A stretch of DNA of 64,000 nucleotides from Bedellia somnulentella (lineage: Eukaryota > Arthropoda > Insecta > Lepidoptera > Bedelliidae): assembly GCA_963576735.1 (NCBI GenBank), contig OY755170.1, positions 27,140,875 to 27,204,874 of the forward strand, read 5' to 3'. This document shows, in pieces, positions 54,366 to 64,000 of the stretch (position 1 is the stretch's first letter; each line of letters starts with the position of its first letter). The notes below the pieces were generated by a model. It was not told the DNA's origin and did no database searches. It saw only the letters and a list, made by a program, of their open reading frames with translations. The position numbers were made by a program, and so were the translations under genes.

Positions 54366-57300
54366 TGGCGTAGGGATGTGACGACCCCACCGCCCATTGT
54401 TGGAATGGCAGGATGACATGTCTACCAGCTTGCCATTCCAGCAATGCAAATAGTCAGCGCTTGAGTTTGTAGGTGTTGACCGTGTCTACAAACTGGTCTC
54501 AGCGCAAAATAGAGCAATAACGGTCTCCCCGGGGCAAGTGAGCGAAAACCCGGGTGAATCTTCGCTCATCGTAAAATGGACAACAATAGTAACGATGAGC
54601 GTATAGGGCCGCTCCCCAGGGGTTATCGCTGGGGCGCGTCTGGAGCTGGGGCTGGACGTGGCAGCATGCGGTCCCCCAGCCGCCGCAGACCGGCCCGACC
54701 ACCTGGACGGTCTGCGCGACCACCTCAGCCACCAGATGGCTTGGCATCGGTTGGGACTGGGGCAACTCAGTCCCAGCAGTCGGTGCCCGCCGCTGGTGGA
54801 GCTAGGCGCCGCATGGCATGGACGGTTGATATGAATAGAAATGCCATGCGGGCCTACCTTAGGGCCTCAGGATCAAGAACTGGGCGGACGGGTTATCGGG
54901 CAGCAATGTACCGCGAATTTCTGCGGCTGGAGCCCAATTTGACCGTCACAGAACAAAACCTGGCGGATCGAGTTCGGTACATACAGCGCTCAGAACTTTT
55001 TAGCACTACCGAACTCGAACAATTGCGACGCGAGGCTGTTCCCCCGCTAGACGAAGAGCCACCTTTGCAGGTTCTCCCTCCAGTCCCTGAACGGGAAGTA
55101 CGGAGGGAGCCAATTGCTAACCTGCCGGATGTGGGTGGTGCGGAAAGCGATTGGGGAACAGTCTCCCTGGATTTGGATTTGGTGAGGAGCGCACTCGAAG
55201 AAACGATCCTGGAATATCGCCAAGTGCCTCTCGAAAGGAGGCCAAGGCTGCCCCGAGTTCCTCTCAGCATCAAGGTTCGGGATGTCGTTGAGGCCGTCAA
55301 TAACATGCTGCCCTCATTTTTAGAGAGCAGCATGGGCCTTTGGGATACGGATTCAATTCTCTTTGGCGCCGCAATGACAGTTTGTCAAATTATCGGCGTC
55401 AGGATGCCGCCAACAAGAGCTGGTGGCTCCAGCCAGGCTGGCAGTACTAGTCCCAGGACTAGAACTAGACCAGCCTGGATGAGGCGGATTGAAAGCCGTA
55501 TCACAACGGCCAGGGTCCTCATCGGCAAACTGACCAGCTTCAGATCAGGCAACAATAGGCCGAGGGTGGTGCGCTTCGTCAGGGAGGCATTCCCTGGTGA
55601 GAATGTCTTTGACAACTCACCGGAGTTTGCCTGTAGACTGGTGGAGCGCATCGATGATCTGAAGCAGAAGATCGCTGCTTGGGGTAAGCGAATTAGGCGA
55701 TATTCTGAAAGGGTAAAGAGGTACCAACAGAATCGTCTCTTCATGAGTGACCAGAAGAAGTTCTACAGAACTTTGGAGCGTCCCGATGTGGTTTCGACAG
55801 GTCAGCGACCGGAAAAAGCTGATGTAGTTGCCTTTTGGCGTGGGCTTTGGTCGCTGCCTGTTGATCACGAAGAGGGCCGATGGTTAGAGGCGGTCGAGGG
55901 AGCGTGCGAGCCCATAGCGCCCATGAACCCCGTCAACATATCCGAGGAGGATGTGGTGGCTGCGATCCGTAAGGCTCCGAACTGGAAAAGTCCGGGGCCG
56001 GACGGATTGCACCATTACTGGTTGAAGGGGTTCACGCGCTGTCACGCTACTCTCGCCCGTCAGTTCCAAAGCGCCCTCGAGAGTGGGACGCTCCCGAACT
56101 TCTTAACTACTGGGGTCACTCATTTAGCTCCAAAGAGCGATGCTACCGCAGATCCATCACAATACCGCCCCATTACTTGTCTTTGTACAATTTACAAGAC
56201 CTTGACATCCGTTCTGAGCTCCAAGATTACTCAACACATTGTTGATAACAATGTGATCTCTGGAGCTCAGAACGGATGTAGGGGCGGTAGTCGCGGTAGC
56301 AAGGAGCTGCTCCTCATCGACGCGGTCGTAGGCCAACTGGTCCAGCGCAACCGCCGGAACTTCTCCGCTGGCTGGATAGACTACAGGAAGGCGTTCGATT
56401 CGGTACCTCATACATGGCTCATGAGGGTCCTCGAGCTGTACAAAATTGATAGTGCAGTTCGACACTTCCTCGGGCAATGTATGGGGTGCTGGAGAACGAT
56501 CCTGAGTTTAGACGGTCAGCGGATGACGGACGCGGATGACCAAATTGATATAAGGCGAGGGATTTTCCAGGGCGATTGCCTGAGCCCAGTTTGGTTTTGC
56601 TTGGCCCTGAATCCTCTAAGTACACTCTTGGAGAATTCGGGGACAGGCTTTCAGTTTCGGAGAGGCGGACCACGCTTGCCTCATCTCCTTTACATGGATG
56701 ACCTGAAACTTTACGCCCCCACGGCTGACAGATTGGCGGAGCTACTGACGATCACTAATGATTTCAGTGGTTCCGTCAAGATGGAGCTCGGGGTCGATAA
56801 GTGTGCGGTCATCCATGTTGAGAAGGGGCATGTCGTGCACTCTGATGGTGTCGATGTCGGCACCAATCATTTGAGGGCACTCTCCGAGGCTGAAACATAC
56901 CGGTATCTGGGCATGTCACAAACCATCAGTGTGAAGGTGGCAGACGTGAAACAGGGTGTTTGCGAGGAGTTTTATGAACGCCTGAAAAGTGTGCTTAATA
57001 GCTACTTATCAGGCGTTAATAAGATCCGAGCCATTAACTCCTGGGTCATGCCTGTACTGATGTACACATTTGGCGTGCTCAGATGGACTCAGACCGAACT
57101 CGACGCTCTGGACAGACGAGTCCGCACGATGATGACCTCTCATCGAATGCATCATCCGAGGTCGTCGGTTATGAGATTGTATATCCCGCGGAAGTGTGGT
57201 GGTCGAGGCCTCTTGAGTGCCAAAACCATGCACAACCGCGAGGTATGCAACCTCAGAAACTATTTTTTGACGATGACGGATGATAGTATTCGGGGAGAGG

Positions 57301-58283
57301 TGGTCGCTAGTGATAAAGGACTGACTCCCTTATCGTTGGCCTCACAGGATTGGCGAACCCCGGAGGTACTTAGCACGTCTGATCGGGAGTCCGTATGGAA
57401 AGAGAAGGAGCTGCATGGGAGGTTTTACAAGGTACTTCACGAACCTTTCATGGACCGTAAAGCCTCCCTGCATTGGCTGCGTTTCGGGGACCTCTTTGGG
57501 GAAACCGAAGGTTTTGTCTGTGCAATACAAGACCAGGTTATCAAGACGCGGAACTATCGGAAATACATCCTAAAGGACGGTACCACAGACGTTTGTCGAG
57601 CATGTGGCCGTCCCGGAGAGTCACTTAGGCATGTTATTTCCGGTTGTTCGGCTCTTGCTAACACTGAGTACTTGCACAGACACAACCAAGCAGCCAAAAT
57701 CCTGCATCAGGAGCTCGCTCTAAAATACGGACTCTTGCAACAGAGGCTGCCGTATTACAAGTATCTGCCGGAGCCAATCCTAGAAAACGACCGTGCCAAA
57801 ATCTATTGGGACCGATCCGTTATCACGGACAGGACTATTCTAGCGAATAAGCCTGATATCGTGGTATGGGATCGGTCGCAGTCGAGGGTATTTCTAGTGG
57901 ATGTCACTATCCCTCATGACGAGGGTCTCGTGAAAGCCGAAACCGAGAAGCGTCGGAAATATCTCGATCTGGCTCACGAGATCACCGACATGTGGGGTGT
58001 GACTTCGACAGAAATAATCCCAATTGTTTTATCCGCGAACGGGTTAATTCCAACCAGCCTCGCGACCAACTTGAGGCGGTTGGATTTCTGTGGCGTGTCG
58101 GTTCCAGCACAAATGCAGAAAGCGGTGCTGCTCGATACGGCTCGGATCGTCCGTCGGTTCTTGAACCTGACTCCCTGACCCCGACCGTCTGTGCTTTTGT
58201 CGGGGAGTACCGCCTCTCCCATTTAAAATTTATATTTTCATTTTCGGCCATGGGAGAGGCGAGAAACAAAAATGCTTTTCGGA
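54366..58283 (+). mobile_element. Full-length Dong/R4-type LINE in a TAA repeat
   Basis: About 3.9 kb, preceded by (TAA)n (54349-54365) and followed by TAATAATAATAA (58284-58295). It has a 210-bp structured 5' UTR (TGGAATGGCA pairs with TGCCATTCCA; TTTGTAG with CTACAAA), one ORF and a 105-bp 3' UTR with a perfect 12-bp stem, CGCCTCTCCCAT at 58209-58220 and its complement at 58249-58260. Dong elements are known to insert in TAA runs. The host sequence in unit 1 is a plain TTA/TAA-rich stretch, a likely empty site. Confidence 0.85.
54576..58178 (+). CDS. Dong/R4-clade LINE protein: reverse transcriptase with restriction-like endonuclease
   Basis: 1200 residues without interruption. N-terminal ~80 residues are Arg/Pro/Gly-rich with no clear zinc finger. 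RT (about 465-790): WKSPGPDGLHHYWLKGF, SQYRPITCL, motif A WIDYRKAFDSVPH (D602), motif B GIFQGDCLSPVWF, motif C LLYMDD (706-709), LGMSQ. The C-terminus has a CCHC knuckle (C1007, C1010, H1019, C1024) and a PD-(D/E)xK restriction-like endonuclease (KPDIVVWD at 1092-1099, VFLVDVT with D1109, then KRRKYLD). This arrangement and YMDD place it with R4/Dong rather than R2 by inspection. All catalytic residues are present, so it may be active. It cuts the target and primes reverse transcription there. The GC-rich coding sequence contrasts with its AT-rich surroundings. Confidence 0.87.
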   Translation: MDNNSNDERIGPLPRGYRWGASGAGAGRGSMRSPSRRRPARPPGRSARPPQPPDGLASVGTGATQSQQSVPAAGGARRRMAWTVDMNRNAMRAYLRASGSRTGRTGYRAAMYREFLRLEPNLTVTEQNLADRVRYIQRSELFSTTELEQLRREAVPPLDEEPPLQVLPPVPEREVRREPIANLPDVGGAESDWGTVSLDLDLVRSALEETILEYRQVPLERRPRLPRVPLSIKVRDVVEAVNNMLPSFLESSMGLWDTDSILFGAAMTVCQIIGVRMPPTRAGGSSQAGSTSPRTRTRPAWMRRIESRITTARVLIGKLTSFRSGNNRPRVVRFVREAFPGENVFDNSPEFACRLVERIDDLKQKIAAWGKRIRRYSERVKRYQQNRLFMSDQKKFYRTLERPDVVSTGQRPEKADVVAFWRGLWSLPVDHEEGRWLEAVEGACEPIAPMNPVNISEEDVVAAIRKAPNWKSPGPDGLHHYWLKGFTRCHATLARQFQSALESGTLPNFLTTGVTHLAPKSDATADPSQYRPITCLCTIYKTLTSVLSSKITQHIVDNNVISGAQNGCRGGSRGSKELLLIDAVVGQLVQRNRRNFSAGWIDYRKAFDSVPHTWLMRVLELYKIDSAVRHFLGQCMGCWRTILSLDGQRMTDADDQIDIRRGIFQGDCLSPVWFCLALNPLSTLLENSGTGFQFRRGGPRLPHLLYMDDLKLYAPTADRLAELLTITNDFSGSVKMELGVDKCAVIHVEKGHVVHSDGVDVGTNHLRALSEAETYRYLGMSQTISVKVADVKQGVCEEFYERLKSVLNSYLSGVNKIRAINSWVMPVLMYTFGVLRWTQTELDALDRRVRTMMTSHRMHHPRSSVMRLYIPRKCGGRGLLSAKTMHNREVCNLRNYFLTMTDDSIRGEVVASDKGLTPLSLASQDWRTPEVLSTSDRESVWKEKELHGRFYKVLHEPFMDRKASLHWLRFGDLFGETEGFVCAIQDQVIKTRNYRKYILKDGTTDVCRACGRPGESLRHVISGCSALANTEYLHRHNQAAKILHQELALKYGLLQQRLPYYKYLPEPILENDRAKIYWDRSVITDRTILANKPDIVVWDRSQSRVFLVDVTIPHDEGLVKAETEKRRKYLDLAHEITDMWGVTSTEIIPIVLSANGLIPTSLATNLRRLDFCGVSVPAQMQKAVLLDTARIVRRFLNLTP

Positions 58284-58425
58284 ATAATAATAATAAATCC
58301 TTTATTTGCAGGCAACAAGGCCCATATAATATTAGTAAAACTTAACCTATGTTAGTAAAAAATTATTATAATTAAATTTTAATAATTATTTTAACTAATT
58401 AATTAATTATTTTAATTAATTTTAA
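58284..58425 (-). mobile_element. Possible short LINE 3' fragment and TAA-rich flank
   Basis: Read on the minus strand, GGGCCTTGTTGCCTGCAAAT is followed by AAAGGATTTATTATTATTA, an end reminiscent of a LINE tail with TTA repeats. It lies back to back with the Dong 3' end. Then comes AT-only sequence. The identity is uncertain. Confidence 0.35.
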
Positions 58426-58760
58426 CTGCCTCCGTGGTCTAGCGATTAAGCGCTTGGTTTCAAGTACGGAGGTCTCGGGTTCGATTCCCGAGGGGTGGTA
58501 ACCTTACAAATTTAATTAGTAAGATTTAACCCAGTTTGGAAGGATATTGCAGGCTTGAATCACCTGATCTTCCGAAAATTAATATGATTCCGTGCTTCGG
58601 AGTGCACGTTAAGCCGTCGGTCCCGGCTACTATAACGGTAGTAGTCGTTAGTCTGCCAAGCCGCAATTGGCCAGCGTGGTGGACTATGTCCAAATCGCCC
58701 TATATAGGGTAGGCTCGAGCCCCTTGGTGGGGAAATATATGGGCTGTGAGAGAATGAGAG
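58426..58760 (+). mobile_element. tRNA-derived SINE of a third family, 8-bp target duplication
   Basis: Head CTCCGTGGTCTAGCGATTAA (A box) and CTCGGGTTCGATTCCCGAG (B box). The central domain TGCTTCGGAGTGCACGTTAA and GCCGTCGGTCCCGG is shared by many insect SINEs by recollection. Flanked by AATTTTAA at 58418-58425 and 58761-58768. The 3' end is GAGAGAATGAGAG rather than an A or TATG tail. The tRNA-like head has no proper acceptor pairing, so it is not a tRNA gene. Confidence 0.75.
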
Positions 58761-59857
58761 AATTTTAATATTAAGTACGATAAAAGTGAGTTAAGTCACT
58801 CTTTGCAGTCGGGTGGATTCGAAGCCTGAGCCTAAAGTGAGAAAAGTTTTCAGGAACCGAGCGCTGTTATGACTAATTGTTAACGTGTGTCATACGACTA
58901 ATTTTAAATACAATGGCGAAGAATATTCGCAAGAACAGACTTCACATTTTTAATAACTAATAATATTGTCTTATATTACTATTGTCTTTAAATTTGTCTT
59001 CAGTTCTAGATTCAAGCAAGCCTCTATTTGGAATAAGTAAAAGAAGATACTTCATTTTACTACAATTTGAGCATTTCCACCTTTTAATAAGTATGTCTCT
59101 ATAGAAAAATTTATGTTGTTTTTTTTATTCAGCTATAATTGCTAAGAAATTTGATAAGGAAGCAATCCCATCTTGCAACAGGAACAAAATGCTAGTTTTA
59201 TGTTATGATGCCGGCAAGAAGTGTACAGTTAGAAAGACAGGCTATTTGAATAGTTCATAAGGCTCCAATTTTTTTTGTACCCGTACATACTTTGAAGTTA
59301 TTGTTCACGTTTATAATGCATTAATATCAAAAACGATAATTCACTAATGGCTTTACCATACGAAAGATAAAATATACCGTGTTAGATTTGAAAGCCTTTA
59401 AAAAAGCTACAATTAACACAAAGAAGTTCAAAACAAAATTTTATATCAGTTACAAATATCTTATCAAGCAAGGATGAATATTAATCAAAACCTCGATTTC
59501 CATCAAATTGAAGATTTGAAGATTTAAAATAAAATTTAAAGATGTAAAAAATTAAAAGCCCAATACGCTTGCGCCACCAACGGGACCAAATGGGTGGCTG
59601 TTATTCTCATCAAACACTACAAAGCTAAAAGTAAATCAAAATAAACGAATACGAATATATATTTCTGTTAATCAGTCAGTACATTTTTCTCATGATCAAA
59701 TATCGAACATCTTTAACTGTTATGGAAAAAAATACTTTTTATGAAATGGGTTAGTGCTTTCTTAAGTCCGCACCTCACCACATAGCATCTACATATTTTA
59801 ATAAAATAATAGCTTTATAGAATTGCCACAACTATTTAAACAATCCTCAAACAGAAC

Positions 59858-61017
59858 AGAACAGAAATACAGAACAACCAGCCAGAAATCTAATTGTTGC
59901 TCAGGAATAACGATTACAAATTCTCTCATATGAGTTGTCTAACTAGCTACCCCCGAACAACTTACACTTTCCATATAGAAAGACCGTTTCATAGAAGCAT
60001 AAGCGGATCACTCGCATTGTTAAAGTTCAAAGTAGGTATTACGTCCTGAAGCAATATGATATATTGTACAACAAAGAAAATATCTCAAGATACTTGTTAA
60101 GCGAAAATGTTCAAAGTAGAAAAATATATTATAACTAGCGAACTTACACAACTACGTCTGCGAGACAAAAGACCTAATTTTACTTTTTACATTTCAAACT
60201 TATCTACTTACTTTATCATATGAAATCGATGAAATGAAATCAAACGAAAATTATGCAAAAACATTTAAAAAAATTCTTACTTTCTTTCTTTTTTTCTAAA
60301 TTTTAACAAAGAAATGTTGGTTTAATGCTTAAAATAGAAAACTATCACACATAAAACTTGGCCCACCAAACACAGTTATCTCCATATCTCTTCTTTATTC
60401 TATCTGTATTTAAAAAACGGTCGCATTACTCTTCAAATTTAAATAATTTACTTTAGTATTGTATCATCCATCAAACAAACTTTATTGTACTTTAATGAAA
60501 TCAAAAGCTCAATTATTTCCGATGTAATTAGTGATGCTGAGAAGGTCGAGTTTACAAATGAACAAAAGGAATTTGACACAACAATCAGTTATAACTGTCG
60601 CTACTACTACATTGCCCAAAGCCTCCGAATTTTGTTTTTCAGATCGATTTATTTTTCGTGTTTCAGTCAAGACAAGTTCTTTTACATAAGATATTTTATA
60701 AAGATAAGTTATTTTATAAATGACACCAAATAATATTCTTTTTATTAGAAAAAGTATTTTATCAGAAAAAGTATTTATAAAATACTAAGATACTAAACAA
60801 AAGTATTTAAATATAAGATACAAAATCCTTTATAAAAAAGTATTTTAGATACAAGATGAAAATACGTATTTTGTATCTTGTATCTGTATTTCAAATACTT
60901 GTATCTTAGATAAGTCACATCACTGCTCACCACACAGCATCTAAGTCTTTTAATAAATATTTTAATAATGTCTTTAGATAATCGCCATAACTAATTAAAC
61001 AATCCTCAAACAGAACA
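59858..61017 (+). repeat. Macro-repeat unit 3, collapsed (1.16 kb)
   Basis: Starts like the others but at 60606, in the middle of the shared frame (AACTGTCGC), jumps to the interior of the hAT copy (TACTACTACATTGCCC, equal to 46807). It then follows the hAT end and flank to the next unit start. Everything equivalent to 40540-46806 is missing. It carries the hAT right end, so it descends from a unit-1-like copy. Confidence 0.8.
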
Positions 61018-62083
61018 AAACAGAAATGCAGAACATCCAGCTAGAAGTCTAATTAGTGCTCAGGAATAACGATTACAAATTTTCTCATATGAGTTGTCTA
61101 ACTAGCTACCCCCGAACTACATACACTTTCCATATAGACAGACCGTTGCATAAAAGCATAAGCGGATCACTCGCATTGTTAAAGTTCAAAGTAGGTACGT
61201 CCTGAAGAAATATGAAATATTGTACAACAAAGGAAATATCTCAAGATACTTGTTAATTCTTTGTATACCAATGCTATGTCATAATACTGTTTGTGTGCCA
61301 AATAAATAAATAAATAAATAAATAAATCGAAAATGTTCAAAGTAGAAAAATATATTATAACTAGCGAACTTACACAACTACGTCTGCGAGACAAAAGACC
61401 TAATTTTACTTTTTACATTTCAAACTTATCTACTTACTTTATCATGTGAAATCGATGAAATGAAATCAAACGAAAATTATGCAAAAACATTTAAAAAAAT
61501 TCTTACTTTCTTTCTTTTTTTCTAAATTTTAACAAAGAAATTTTGGTTTAATGCTTAAAATATAAAACTATCACACATAAAACTTGGCCCACCAAACACA
61601 GTTATCTCCATATCTCTTCTTTATTCTATCTGTATTTAAAAAACGGTCGCATTACTCTTCAAATTTAAATAATTTACTTTAGTATTGTATCATCCATCAA
61701 ACAAACTTTATTGTACTTTAATAAAATCAAAAGCTCAATTATTTCCGATGTAATTAGTGATGCTGAGAAGGTCGAGTTTACAAATGAACAAAAGGAATTT
61801 GACACAACAATCAGTTATAACTATTGCTTCACAGAAACCAGTTATTTGAGAATGTATTTAATGTGGTGTAGTGTAATTTTGTTGCGTTTGTGGTATGACC
61901 ACAATTCAATATCTCAGAAAATCTTTTACTTTGACGCCTGTACTATGGTTGAGTCATTAAAATGCAGAGTCCGCCATATTGTGTTGCCGCCATTTTGGAT
62001 TCTATTTAAATGTGCCTCGGCCACATCGTAGTTTTGCTCACTACATGAAATTGTCGCATTTCCTACCACAATAATAAATTAAA

Positions 62084-62460
62084 CATAAACATACATAAAC
62101 ATAAACGTTCGAGCCGTTTATCCCCGAAGGGGTTGGCAGAGGTACCAATACTCCTGAACTCACATGGCCAGCGCCATCTAGTTTCCAGAGAAGGTACCCA
62201 CGTTTTGCTTAGACAGTGTACTCACGTAATAGGAGGCAGGCCTATCGCCGTTTTGTACGAATACACTGTCACATGACTAAGTACAACTCAGCCATGTGGG
62301 TTTCCTCACGATGTTTTCCCTCACCGTTAGCAACCATGATAAATTAACCACACATATGACTTTAGAAAAGAAAAATTGGTGTAGGCCCGTCCCAGGATTG
62401 GAACTCACGCCCTTCTGTTTTTCGGGCGGGTGTTCTACCCACTGGACTATCATGTCGCTC
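62084..62460 (-). mobile_element. tRNA-derived SINE, complete, unit 4 only
   Basis: Same young subfamily as 24408 and 49496, inserted in the macro-repeat at AATAAATTAAA with ATTAAA at 62078-62083 and 62461-62466. The empty site is at about 48470. Confidence 0.8.
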
Positions 62461-62692
62461 ATTAAATAATAGTCATAATTTTATTTTGTTTAAGAAAACA
62501 CAGTTCTTGTTTAAAGACTCTGTATTTATTTTTATGTTGAAAAGTACATAAAGTCGAGAGTATTACTGCCATGCCGTGTCATACTTAGGCACGAAGTTCT
62601 TTGCCACTGGTCGAGCTTATGTGCTATGAGGCGAATAAAATCTCTAGAAGTTTTCCTTATTGATATAAAATGAAATATATCTAAATATGGTC

Positions 62693-62895
62693 GTGTAGTG
62701 CCGGCTTAAAACGTCACTACCCCATTCTACCTACGGGTGTCGTAAGAGGAGACTAATGGTATGGGGCTTTTTAAAGTGATTTTGGCCAACGACACTTTAT
62801 TTCTAACATCTTGTCCTATTAATTTCCAAATATGGCTGAGAAGTTTCTAGCTCTTAAGCTCTGGCGTGAGTAAAGTGAGTATATGTATGTATGTC
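62693..62895 (+). mobile_element. RTE-tailed SINE, orthologue of 42489
   Basis: GTGTAGTGCCGGCTTAAAAC with a deletion over the B-box segment, ending GTGAGTATATGTATGTATG. The unit 4 deletion breakpoint falls at its first base. Confidence 0.75.
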
Positions 62896-64000
62896 TTATC
62901 CCCTCAACTCCGAAGAATGGCTAACAAGTTGCAAATATTGAATTTGTTACTACCTCTTCAGGAATTTATAACCGTGAGTCTAGATAGGTACTCAAGTAGA
63001 GATAATCTCTAAATTAGAGTCCGTGATTAATTCTAGATCGCTGACACTTCCATATAACGAAGAGCTCAAGTCAAATCAGTTTAATAAAAATTCTAGAAAA
63101 TATTTACGATCAGAAAAATGTCCATAGTTAGTTTTATTCAGTGACGCGTAAATTTTGTTAAGAAGCAAATCTAAGTTGTCCTGCGATCTGAATATAAAAT
63201 TTCTTCTTAGAGTATAGTTCACTGCACAATTTTCTCACAACTATCTGTTATGGAAGAGAAACTTCAGCAACATAATTTACAAGTCCAGATATAATGATAT
63301 CGGGTAAAATATGAAAAGTATTTATTCCTTGAAACGAATAATGATAATAAAAACTTTAGTAAGACCGAACGGCCCATATATTTTGTTACTGGGCATGTAT
63401 GTATCTTCAATATCTTATATAGAACTCTTTTGCACCCGTACATACTTTAAAGTAATTGTTCACGTTTATTATGCATTAATATCAAAAACTATAATTCACT
63501 AATGGCTTTACATTAAGAATGATTTAATATAGTTAAACATTTAAAATGCTTTGAAGAAGCTACAATTAACACAAAGAATTATCAAGCAAGGATGAATTAT
63601 AATCAAAACCTCGATTTCCATGGAAAATTACGAAGATGTAAAAAATTGAAAGCCCAAAACTCTAATTCTTTTCCGCCACCAACGAGACCAAATGGGTGGC
63701 TGTTATTCTCATCAAACACTACAAAGCTAAAAGTAAATAAGAATAAACGAATACGAACAAATATATTCCTGTTAATCAGTCAGTGTATTTTTCTCATGAT
63801 CAATTATCGAACTCTCTTGTCATCTTTAACTGTTATAAAAAAATACTTTTTATGAAATGGGTTAGTGCTTTTTTGTCCGCACCTCACCACACAGCATCTA
63901 CGTATTTTAATAAAATAATATCTTTATAGAATCGCCATAACTATTTAAACACTCTTCGATATTTTGGAATAAGTATCAATATTTAGATGAACTTTAATTT

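Larger units (their letters stand above)
47224..59857 (+). repeat. Macro-repeat unit 2 (12.6 kb with insertions)
   Basis: Same backbone and order as unit 1, expanded by two RTE-tailed SINEs (47852, 48949), a tRNA-SINE (49496), a 2.3-kb composite insertion (51557-53862) and the Dong/R4 element plus another SINE (54366-58760). It lacks the RTE, Ginger-like, LINE-tail, 45301-SINE and hAT insertions of unit 1. Confidence 0.85.
61018..64000 (+). repeat. Macro-repeat unit 4, incomplete
   Basis: Runs through the shared block to 62690, then joins at the head of the RTE-tailed SINE (62693), skipping the equivalent of about 41000-42488. It goes on to 63412, where it joins the equivalent of 45694, skipping the Ginger-like site region. 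It ends with the window. A (TAAA)n run is at 61301-61326. Confidence 0.8.

Noticed and set aside
54366..54450. HDV-like ribozyme at the Dong 5' end
   Set aside because: Local stems exist, but I could not build the nested double pseudoknot by hand (P1 needs a bulge, no clear P1.1). Left as a computational test.
58427..58500. Serine/leucine-type tRNA gene
   Set aside because: A and B boxes are good, but the acceptor ends do not pair and SINE body follows within an 8-bp target duplication.
32375..62560. The recurring ~1-kb block as LTRs of one large retrotransposon
   Set aside because: No TG...CA ends, primer site or gag-pol frame between copies. Homology extends through the whole interval, so tandem duplication fits better.

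Overview
The window is AT-rich animal nuclear DNA, almost certainly from an insect and most probably a moth or butterfly. There are no operons, ribosome binding sites or prokaryotic genes. What can be read is two short spliced exons and a dense pile of transposable elements (TEs): RTE-, Jockey/CR1- and Dong/R4-type LINEs, several tRNA-like SINEs, mariner, hAT and MITEs, with (TATG)n, (TTTATG)n and (TAA)n tails or targets. The lepidopteran call rests on this TE mix and is an inference.

Host gene content. A probable coding exon with a GTAAGT donor ends at base 70; its gene is not recognised. A GC-rich island at about 29660-29871 ends in ATG plus six codons (MQPPPRK) running straight into GTAAGT. 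MQPPPRK is the conserved N-terminus of the FCHSD / Nervous wreck F-BAR proteins, so I read this as promoter, 5' UTR and first coding exon of the nwk orthologue. If so, the 34 kb to the right is the start of its first intron and the 29 kb to the left is mostly intergenic.

Left part (0-29 kb). This holds RTE-tailed SINEs, tRNA-derived SINEs, several inverted-repeat MITEs, an RTE LINE with an intact 1021-codon endonuclease-RT ORF (11.8-14.9 kb), a Jockey-like RT remnant abutting it, a TA-flanked MITE next to an apparently intact D,D34D mariner (17.1-18.4 kb), two LTR-like copies (22.2 and 26.3 kb), and an unusual tRNA-bearing element with perfect terminal direct repeats inserted into the second of them.

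Right part (32-64 kb). A backbone of roughly 5.5 kb is repeated head to tail. Recurring blocks start near 32.4, 39.5, 47.2, 59.9 and 61.0 kb; the copies at 32, 60 and 61 kb are incomplete. Copies differ by clean TE insertions whose empty sites can be read in sister copies: a hAT with an 8-bp duplication, a 592-bp Ginger-like element with a 4-bp duplication and a 52-aa ORF, RTE-tailed and tRNA SINEs, a 2.3-kb composite repeat, and a full-length Dong/R4-type element with an intact 1200-codon ORF in a TAA repeat. The copies therefore act as an internal record of insertion order. A 200-base assembly gap lies at 33875-34074.

No bona fide tRNA, rRNA or CRISPR array was found. tRNA-like sequences are parts of SINEs or SINE-like elements.
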